Part shown: positions 7,130-12,082 of the stretch, in pieces
Position numbering within the stretch: the stretch's first letter is position 1
Layout of the letters: each line of letters opens with the position of its first letter
NCBI GenBank assembly: GCA_002314605.1
Contig: DCGO01000032.1
Span: forward strand, 1 to 12,082
Reading direction: 5' to 3'
Length of the DNA: 12,082 nucleotides
Source of the DNA: Lentisphaeria bacterium UBA1776
Lineage (GTDB): Bacteria; Verrucomicrobiota; Lentisphaeria; Victivallales; Victivallaceae
Translations under genes and position numbers: made by a program
Notes under the pieces: generated by a model
The model's input: the letters and a program-made list of their open reading frames with translations, nothing else
Told to the model about the DNA's origin: nothing
Databases searched by the model: none

Positions 7130-7942
7130 ATGCGCCAGATTTGCCTCCGCCGTTCTCCATTCACCCTCATTGAACTTCTGGTCGTTGTTGCCATCATCGC
7201 CATTCTGGCGAGCATGCTTCTTCCAGCTCTGGAAAACGCCCGGGCAAGGGCCCGGGCCGCCGGCTGTCAGGGCAATGTCCGGCAATGGGGCGTCATCATG
7301 CAGCTCTACAACGCCGACAACCGGGATTTCTTCCCAAAATACGAAGAATATACCCATCTTCCCGCCGGATTTGACCGGCTCTACTGGTTTGCCGCCCGCC
7401 GGAGTTCCGATCAGGAATGGGTGGCCGCAAAAGGTCTGCTGGCCGGGTATCTGGCCAGTGTCAAGGGGCTTTCCCGCTGTCCCGGGTGGATCGATGCCAA
7501 AGAAGGGGGCTACGATGCCGGATGCGGCGGTTACGGCTATGCCAACGGCGGCAGTTTCTCCGGCGTCAACGGGAAAAACGCCAGCCTTGCCATGCTCAGG
7601 CGCCTGAGTCCCTCCCATGCCGCGCTGGTGGGAGACAGTGCCGCGGCGGAAAACGGCAGTCCGGGGGACAGCCGGGTCATCATGCAGGCGGCCATGTACA
7701 CCCCCTTCGATCCGGAATGGTCCTACAACTATGCGCCCACCACCCACTTCCGCCATCTGGACCGGGCCAATATCGTTATGGCGGACGGTCATGTGAGCGC
7801 CATGGCGGCTTATACATACCGGCAGGGGACAGGTTCTCCAAACAGTGCCGGAAGCATGCATTTTACCGGCTCAAGCTATGAAGCCTTGAAGCTGGGCTTC
7901 ATCCGGTCGGAACAGTACTTTATCTTCGGGATCAACAACTGA
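7130..7942 (+). CDS. Prepilin-type N-terminal cleavage/methylation protein with H-X9-DG motif (pseudopilin-like, secreted)
   Basis: The 270-residue product has a basic leader ([10 protein letters not shown]) followed by [16 protein letters not shown] (11-26), the type IV prepilin signature with E15 at the +5 position. A long N-terminal helix continues to about residue 60. The rest is a small globular, Gly/Tyr/Ser-rich domain with cysteines at 46, 117 and 132, and H209-x9-D219-G220 ([12 protein letters not shown]), the H-X9-DG motif of PVC-group pseudopilins. It should be inserted in the cytoplasmic membrane by its N-terminus and face outward; the role of these proteins is largely unknown. The residue before the expected cleavage point is Pro10, not the usual Gly. 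ATG 7130 follows AAAGGGA (7117-7123) at 6 bases; an in-frame GTG at 7103 has no such site. It is the first gene after a B12 riboswitch and is followed 13 bases later by a Nudix gene. Confidence 0.9.
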   Translation: MRQICLRRSPFTLIELLVVVAIIAILASMLLPALENARARARAAGCQGNVRQWGVIMQLYNADNRDFFPKYEEYTHLPAGFDRLYWFAARRSSDQEWVAAKGLLAGYLASVKGLSRCPGWIDAKEGGYDAGCGGYGYANGGSFSGVNGKNASLAMLRRLSPSHAALVGDSAAAENGSPGDSRVIMQAAMYTPFDPEWSYNYAPTTHFRHLDRANIVMADGHVSAMAAYTYRQGTGSPNSAGSMHFTGSSYEALKLGFIRSEQYFIFGINN

Positions 7943-7955
7943 AGGAATATAATCC

Positions 7956-8339
7956 ATGAAAGCCTCTCCCGTTGAAGTCGTTGCCGCCGTGATCCGTCAG
8001 TCAGGGATGGTTTTCATTTCCAGCCGGAAAAATATGGGCTGGGAATTTCCAGGAGGGAAGATCGAACCGGGGGAAAGTCCGGCGGAAGCGCTCCGGCGGG
8101 AACTTGCCGAAGAGCTGGACATCCATGACGCCGCGATCCTCGACAAAATTTTCGAGATCACCCACGCTTATCCGGACAAAACGGTCCGGCTTCACTTCTT
8201 CCGGACCTTGCTTCCCGCCGGAACGGTCATTACACCGAAAGAGGGGCAATCCTTTCAATGGGTGAAGCCGGAAGCTCTCGCCTCCTGCGGACTCCTCCCG
8301 GCGGACCGCCCTCTGGCGGAATTTCTGGCAGCATATTGA
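7956..8339 (+). CDS. mutT: MutT-family Nudix hydrolase (8-oxo-dGTP diphosphatase-like)
   Basis: This 127-residue protein is about the length of E. coli MutT. The Nudix box spans residues 34-56: G34, then E40 five residues on, then R48-E49-L50, E52 and E53. These are the metal-binding and catalytic positions, all intact. The usual Gly near the end of the box is D55. WEFPGGKIEPGE (29-40) is especially like MutT, which hydrolyses 8-oxo-dGTP to the monophosphate and so limits mutation. Other Nudix substrates cannot be excluded. It starts 13 bases after the pseudopilin-like gene, behind a GAAGGA ribosome site (7941-7946), so it is probably on the same transcript and perhaps indirectly under the B12 riboswitch. 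It ends at the palindrome-rich gap before the convergent exonuclease gene. Confidence 0.88.
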   Translation: MKASPVEVVAAVIRQSGMVFISSRKNMGWEFPGGKIEPGESPAEALRRELAEELDIHDAAILDKIFEITHAYPDKTVRLHFFRTLLPAGTVITPKEGQSFQWVKPEALASCGLLPADRPLAEFLAAY

Positions 8340-8342
8340 ATA

Positions 8343-8551
8343 CCCCGTGAGCGTTCCGCCAGCGGGCGCATGTACGTTAAACGTGTATTTTCCCGGAGGG
8401 TCGAGAGGCCGAAGGCCGACAGCCGACCATACGCCAGCGGGAGCTACCCGCCCTCGATCAAGGCGAGTCTCCCGGCGAAGCCGGGAAGCCGCCGCGACAC
8501 ATCGAAGCGGCACGTTTGCCGCCGGGTGCTGCCTGCCGGCACGTTTGACGC
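8343..8551 (+). repeat. GC-rich palindromic intergenic element (REP/MITE-like, possible bidirectional terminator)
   Basis: This stretch lies between two convergent genes and holds no credible gene. It contains a series of stem-loops: GTCG...CGAC around GGCC-GAA-GGCC (8400-8420), GCGGG-AGCTA-CCCGC (8437-8451), the 7-bp TCCCGGC-GAA-GCCGGGA (8470-8486), and GCCGG...CCGGC (8521-8540). There are two direct repeats: CGCCAGCGGG at 8357-8366 and 8432-8441, and CGGCACGTTTG at 8508-8518 and 8537-8547. ACGTTAAACGT (8374-8384) is a further palindrome. No long T-run follows any hairpin, so a classical intrinsic terminator is not shown. Position and composition suggest a repeated extragenic palindrome element, but copies elsewhere cannot be seen from here. 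The strand is arbitrary. Confidence 0.5.
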
Positions 8552-9103
8552 CTACCCCCTTCGGGCAAGGAGCTTTTCAAGGAGATGCTTCAACAACTCC
8601 ACCGTCCAGTCCACATCGTCACCGGCACGGTGGGCCTGTCCCTCACCCTTGCGGGGATCCGGCAGCTGCAATAAGATCCGCAGATCCTGGAGTTTCCGGC
8701 TAGGCAGGTCCGGATAGACCCTCCTGCTGAGGAGCAGCGTATCCATGGTCTTTCCCTGCCACAGGGGGAGGCCTCCCCGGTTCAGACTTTCCTGCAGAAA
8801 ACCCAGATCGAACCGGGCATTGTGGGCCACCAGCGTGGAATCCCGGATGAACTCGAGAAACGCCAGACCGACCCGGGGAAAATGGGGCGCATCCGCCACC
8901 ATGGCGTCGGTAATGTGATGAATTCGCGTGGCCCCCGGGGGAATGGGCCGCCCGGGGTGCAGCAGGGTATGAAACTCCCGCCGGGAACTGTCCCGGTCGA
9001 TCCGCACCGCCGCCAGTTCCACCATGCGGTCCCGGCAGGGACTCAGGCCTGTGGTCTCCACGTCAAAGACTGTAAAGGGCCCCAGTTCGTACCACTGCTG
9101 CAT
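8552..9103 (-). CDS. DnaQ-like DEDDh 3'-5' exonuclease
   Basis: This 183-residue cytoplasmic protein has all three exonuclease motifs of the DEDDh family: FDVETTGL (D14, E16), HNARFDLGFL (D99) and HRAGDDVDW (H158, D163). These residues bind two metal ions and cleave DNA or RNA from the 3' end. It is the bare nuclease domain, about the size of the DNA polymerase III epsilon catalytic core, without the C-terminal tail that binds the polymerase alpha subunit, a BRCT domain or a helicase. It may be a proofreading subunit or a stand-alone repair or RNA-trimming nuclease; the sequence does not decide. It starts three bases after the hisD stop, so it is likely the last gene of the minus-strand operon, although its function is unrelated to the biosynthetic genes before it. 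Confidence 0.87.
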   Translation of the reverse strand: MQQWYELGPFTVFDVETTGLSPCRDRMVELAAVRIDRDSSRREFHTLLHPGRPIPPGATRIHHITDAMVADAPHFPRVGLAFLEFIRDSTLVAHNARFDLGFLQESLNRGGLPLWQGKTMDTLLLSRRVYPDLPSRKLQDLRILLQLPDPRKGEGQAHRAGDDVDWTVELLKHLLEKLLARRG

Positions 9104-9106
9104 GAT

Positions 9107-10372
9107 CTACTTTCGGCGGATAGTCCCGGAACGGCCGTGGGCCGCCAGACCCTCCATGCCGGCAAATTCCTCAATGATCCACGCTTCCCGGCGGATCGCC
9201 TCTTCCGAATAGCGGACAATGCTGGAACGGCGGTAAAACGTCTCCACCGCAAGTCCCCGGAAAAACTTTGCACTTCCCGCCGTGGGCAGCACATGGCTGG
9301 GACCGGCGCAGAAATCCCCCGCCGGTTCCGGGGTCCAGGGCCCCAGAAAGATCGCCCCCGCCGCATGAACATGCCGGGCAACTTTTTCCGGATTTTCCGT
9401 CATGATCTCAAGGTGTTCCGGCGCGTAGGATTCCGCGATCCGGGCAGCCTCGTCCAGATCCTTGACGCGGATGAGAAAAGCCCCTTTGGCCAGAACCCGG
9501 TCCACCGTGGCCAGCCGGGGAAGAGTCGCTTTCTGGCGCTCCACCTCTTTTTCCACGGTGTCCAGCACCGCATCGGAATCCGACACCAGGACCGACTGCT
9601 CCAGACCGCTCCCGTGTTCCGCCTGACTCAAAAAGTCCGCCGCGATGAATTCCGCCGGAGCGCTTTTGTCGGCGATCACCATGATCTCCGAGGGTCCCGC
9701 CACCATGTCGATGGCGACCTTGCCGAAAATGAGTTTCTTGGCCGCCGTCACATAGGCGTTGCCGGGCCCCACCACCTTTTCAACCGGCCGGATGGTCTCC
9801 GTCCCGAAAGCCAGAGCCGCAATGCCGTAAACACCGCCAAGCCGGTAGATCTCGCTCACCCCCGCCAAGTGCATGGCATAGAGGACGGCGGGATGAGTAT
9901 TGGGAGGTGTTACCGCCACGATCTCCCGCACCCCCGCGGCACGGGCGATGCCCGCCGTATGGATCACAGTGGAAACAAGGGGCGCCGTTCCGCCGGGAAT
10001 ATAGACCCCCACCCGTTCCATGGGGAAGAACTGCTCCCCCAGTGTCACGCCCCGGCGGGCGGTGTAGGTGTAGTCTTTGGGCTTCTGCTTTTTGGCAAAG
10101 CTCTGGATATTTTTCAGCGCTTCATGAAGGGCCTTGCGCTGGAGCCGGGTCACCGACTTTCCCGCCGCCGCGATCTCCGCATCGCTTACACGGAACTGGG
10201 CCGGAGCAAGTTTGGCGTGGTCAAATTTCTCGGCATACTCGGAGAGCGCCGCATCGCCGCGCTCCCGGACGTTCCGCAGGATCTCCGCCACGCTTGCTTC
10301 AATTTCCGGGGGATACCCCGGCCGCCGGAAAAGTTCTTCGATCCGGGCATCGCCGGAATGGAGTCGAATCAT
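9107..10372 (-). CDS. hisD: Histidinol dehydrogenase
   Basis: The 421-residue enzyme catalyses the last two steps of histidine synthesis, oxidising L-histidinol to L-histidine with two NAD+. Length is typical. Diagnostic motifs run in order: VYIPGGTAPLVST (123-135), VGPGNAYVTAAKK (201-213), DMVAGPSEIMVIAD (222-235), YAPEHLEIM (316-324) and GPSHVLPTAGSAKF (357-370). The zinc ligands known from E. coli map to Q250, H253, D353 and H412. The catalytic Glu-His pair is E319-H320. All are present. Its ATG overlaps the panC stop (ATGA) and the exonuclease begins three bases after its stop, so it is in the middle of a co-transcribed unit. No other his genes are in the window, so the histidine pathway here is not one continuous cluster. 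Confidence 0.96.
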   Translation of the reverse strand: MIRLHSGDARIEELFRRPGYPPEIEASVAEILRNVRERGDAALSEYAEKFDHAKLAPAQFRVSDAEIAAAGKSVTRLQRKALHEALKNIQSFAKKQKPKDYTYTARRGVTLGEQFFPMERVGVYIPGGTAPLVSTVIHTAGIARAAGVREIVAVTPPNTHPAVLYAMHLAGVSEIYRLGGVYGIAALAFGTETIRPVEKVVGPGNAYVTAAKKLIFGKVAIDMVAGPSEIMVIADKSAPAEFIAADFLSQAEHGSGLEQSVLVSDSDAVLDTVEKEVERQKATLPRLATVDRVLAKGAFLIRVKDLDEAARIAESYAPEHLEIMTENPEKVARHVHAAGAIFLGPWTPEPAGDFCAGPSHVLPTAGSAKFFRGLAVETFYRRSSIVRYSEEAIRREAWIIEEFAGMEGLAAHGRSGTIRRK

Positions 10373-11193
10373 TTTTTTACCTGAATCAAGATGTTGTCAA
10401 TCAGTCGCGTCCTGCCGAAATACGCCGCCGCCGCCGCCAGAATGCACTTGGTATCCGGACCGGGGGCTTCCAGAGTATCGGCATCAAACCACACCACATA
10501 ATCCACTTTGTCGCTCTCCGCTTCAATGGCTTTGCGGAGGCCGTCACAATCAAGCTCCCCTCTGGCCGCCGCCATGAGGGACCTCGAGAGCACCCGGGCC
10601 CGCTCGCGTTCCGCAGGAGTGAGGTACTTGTTGCGGCTGCTTAAAGCCACGCCGTCCGCATCCCGCACCAACGGCGCAGTGACGATCTCAACGGGAAAAT
10701 CCAGATCCCGCACCATGCGGCGGATCACCTGCGCCTGCTGCGCGTCCTTCTGTCCGAAGACCGCCACATTGGGCTGGGCCAGATTGAAGAGTTTGGCGAC
10801 CACCGTGCAGACCCCCCGGAAATGTCCGGGGCGCAGGGCGCCGCACATCCCCCGGGAGAGCTGGGTCTCCTCCACCCACACACTGCGGTCGGCCGCATAC
10901 ATATCTCCCGGTGCCGGGGCGAAGATCACATCGGCTCCGTGCTCTTCGCAGAGGGCCCGGTCATGCTCGAAGTCCCGGGGATATTTGTCCAGATCCTCGT
11001 TGGGACCGAACTGCACCGGGTTGACGAAGACGGAGACGATGACGAAATCGGCCCGCTTCTTTGCTTCGTCGATCAGCGAAAGGTGTCCCGCATGAAGAAA
11101 CCCCATGGTTGGCACAAGCCCGATGGTACGGCCGCTCTGGCGGACCTGCAGGGCAAGCTTCTGCAGTTCCTTCGGAAGTCTGACGATTTTCAT
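10369..11193 (-). CDS. panC: Pantothenate synthetase (pantoate-beta-alanine ligase)
   Basis: The 274-residue cytoplasmic enzyme joins pantoate and beta-alanine using ATP, forming pantothenate for coenzyme A. It shows PTMGFLHAGHLSLI (28-41) with the HxGH nucleotide-binding motif (H34-H37), VNPVQFGPNEDL (58-69), RPGHFRGVCTVV (121-132), FGQKDAQQ (146-153) and the KMSKS-like ALSSRNKYL (183-191). Length is near the usual 280. The ATG at 11193 is chosen over the in-frame GTG at 11211 because a good ribosome site precedes the ATG and none fits the GTG. The gene lies 21 bases after the branched-chain aminotransferase stop and overlaps hisD by four bases. The link to branched-chain metabolism is natural, since pantoate derives from ketoisovalerate, the keto acid of valine. 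Confidence 0.96.
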   Translation of the reverse strand: MKIVRLPKELQKLALQVRQSGRTIGLVPTMGFLHAGHLSLIDEAKKRADFVIVSVFVNPVQFGPNEDLDKYPRDFEHDRALCEEHGADVIFAPAPGDMYAADRSVWVEETQLSRGMCGALRPGHFRGVCTVVAKLFNLAQPNVAVFGQKDAQQAQVIRRMVRDLDFPVEIVTAPLVRDADGVALSSRNKYLTPAERERARVLSRSLMAAARGELDCDGLRKAIEAESDKVDYVVWFDADTLEAPGPDTKCILAAAAAYFGRTRLIDNILIQVKK

Positions 11194-11198
11194 GGCAC

Positions 11199-11206
11199 GC
11201 TCCTGC
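11199..11206 (-). promoter_or_regulatory. Ribosome binding site that decides the panC start
   Basis: On the minus strand this reads GCAGGAGC. The AGGAG core ends six bases before the ATG at 11193, an ideal spacing. The longer in-frame alternative starting with GTG at 11211 has no comparable site and would add six poorly conserved residues. Confidence 0.65.
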
Positions 11207-11214
11207 GGCACACG

Positions 11215-12082
11215 TCAGCGCTTGACTTCCACCAGCCAGTTGTGCTGATCCGCGACCAGCCCCTTCTGGATGCCGGTCAGAGTATCGTAGATCTTCTGGA
11301 GCGTGGTGCCCACTTTGTCACCGTACTCATAGACTTTGTCGCCATCGTAAATGCGGCTCACCGGAGTAATGACCACGGCGGTGCCGCAGGCGGCCACTTC
11401 CGCCAGATCCTTGAGTTCCGCACGCATGACCGGACGGCGTTCCACGGCAATGCCCAAGTCTCTTGCCACCTGCTGGAGAGAGTTGTTGGTGATGCTGGGA
11501 AGCACGCTCTTGGAATCCGGGGTCACATATTTCCCGTCTTTGGTGATGGCCAGAAAGTTGCTGGTGCCGAATTCATCCACCATGGTGTGGGTGGCGGGGT
11601 CCAGGAAGAGGGCCACCGGGCAATGATGCTCGGTCTTGGCGATCTTGGTGGAAAGCATGCCTGCGGCATAGTTTCCGGCGGCCTTGATGTGCCCGGTGCC
11701 ATGGGGCGCGGCGCGGTCGAAATCCACGGAAATGCACGCTTCCACCGGCTTGAGGCCGCCCTTGTAGTAGGCCCCCACGGGGGTCACGATGAAGACCAGC
11801 ATGTACTCCTTGCTGGGGGACACGCCGATCTGGGGTGTGGTGCCGAACATCACCGGACGGATGTACAGCGCCCCGCCGGTCCCGTAGGGGGGCACATAGT
11901 CAATATTGTCGGCCACGACCTTCTTGACGGCCTCCACGAACTTGTCTTCAGGAAACTCGGGCATCAGAAGGTGCCGGGCGGAACTGTTGATCCGCGATGC
12001 ATTGGCCTGGGGACGGAAAATGCAGACTCTCCCGTCGGCGGTGGTAAAGGCCTTCAACCCCTCGAAGATCGCCTGACCGTAG
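11215..12082 (-). CDS. ilvE: Branched-chain amino acid aminotransferase, N-terminus beyond the right edge
   Basis: The frame stays open to the window edge: before the TTG at 12057 the codons read Y-G-Q-A-I-F-E-G, giving the family motif GQAIFEGLKAF. The TTG is therefore internal and the gene is partial. About 288 residues are visible of an expected 340-360. This is a PLP-dependent fold-type IV aminotransferase that exchanges amino groups between leucine, isoleucine or valine and 2-oxoglutarate. GTGHIKAAGNYAAGM holds the PLP-binding lysine. DEFGTSNFLAI matches the E-x-G-x-x-N motif. ITNNSLQQVARDLG and CGTAVVITPVSRI match the phosphate-binding region and C-terminal motif of the long (BCAT type II) form rather than E. 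coli IlvE. It leads the panC-hisD-exonuclease unit as far as can be seen. Confidence 0.93.
   Translation of the reverse strand, partial: YGQAIFEGLKAFTTADGRVCIFRPQANASRINSSARHLLMPEFPEDKFVEAVKKVVADNIDYVPPYGTGGALYIRPVMFGTTPQIGVSPSKEYMLVFIVTPVGAYYKGGLKPVEACISVDFDRAAPHGTGHIKAAGNYAAGMLSTKIAKTEHHCPVALFLDPATHTMVDEFGTSNFLAITKDGKYVTPDSKSVLPSITNNSLQQVARDLGIAVERRPVMRAELKDLAEVAACGTAVVITPVSRIYDGDKVYEYGDKVGTTLQKIYDTLTGIQKGLVADQHNWLVEVKR

Noticed and set aside
8347..8717. Two overlapping plus-strand open frames of about 115-118 codons across the palindromic gap.
   Set aside because: Their translations are Arg/Pro/Ser-rich with no motif, they run into the exonuclease gene on the other strand, and the sequence is explained by stem-loops.
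8822..10384. A 520-codon plus-strand open frame opposite hisD and the exonuclease.
   Set aside because: Both genes on the other strand have complete family motifs; this frame has none and crosses their boundary.
11215..12057. Treating the TTG at 12057 as the start of a complete 280-residue aminotransferase.
   Set aside because: The frame continues to the window edge and encodes the conserved GQAIFEG stretch directly before it, so the gene is cut by the edge.

Overview
The window looks like a chromosomal stretch from a bacterium of the PVC group, most likely Lentisphaerota (Victivallales-type). The main clue is a short secreted protein at 7130-7942. It pairs a class III prepilin-type N-terminus ([16 protein letters not shown]) with an H-X9-DG motif near its C-terminus, a family that is greatly expanded in Lentisphaerota and Planctomycetota. 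Moderately high GC and tightly packed operons with ATGA overlaps fit this, but the phylum is an inference. Nearly all the sequence is coding. There are no tRNA or rRNA genes, no transposase, no CRISPR array and no phage genes.

Left block, plus strand, 1-6742. The 3' end of an Fe-S fumarase/tartrate-type hydratase beta region overlaps by four bases a membrane glycosyltransferase of the bacterial TMTC/O-mannosyltransferase-like type. After a short gap with a clear sigma70-like promoter comes a short-form (647 aa) aconitase. It is followed two bases later by a second polytopic GT39/ArnT-like glycosyltransferase, and then by a four-base overlap with an RlmN-type radical-SAM rRNA methyltransferase. 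Two TCA-cycle enzymes are therefore interleaved with two GT-C-type membrane glycosyltransferases.

Middle block, plus strand, 6743-8339. A 387-base gene-free stretch carries a sigma70-like promoter and then a cobalamin (B12) riboswitch with a recognisable core and B12 box. The next gene is the prepilin-like H-X9-DG protein, followed 13 bases later by a MutT-type Nudix hydrolase. A B12 riboswitch in front of a secreted pseudopilin-like protein, rather than a transporter or cobalamin-biosynthesis gene, is the most unusual feature of the window.

At 8340-8551, between convergent genes, lies a dense set of GC-rich stem-loops and short direct repeats. It looks like a REP/MITE-like intergenic element or a bidirectional terminator region.

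Right block, minus strand, 8552-12082. Read right to left it is a compact operon: branched-chain aminotransferase (cut by the window edge), panC, hisD and a DnaQ-like 3'-5' exonuclease, with spacings of about 21 bases, a 4-base overlap and 3 bases. The first three enzymes belong to branched-chain amino acid, pantothenate and histidine synthesis; the exonuclease is apparently co-transcribed with them.
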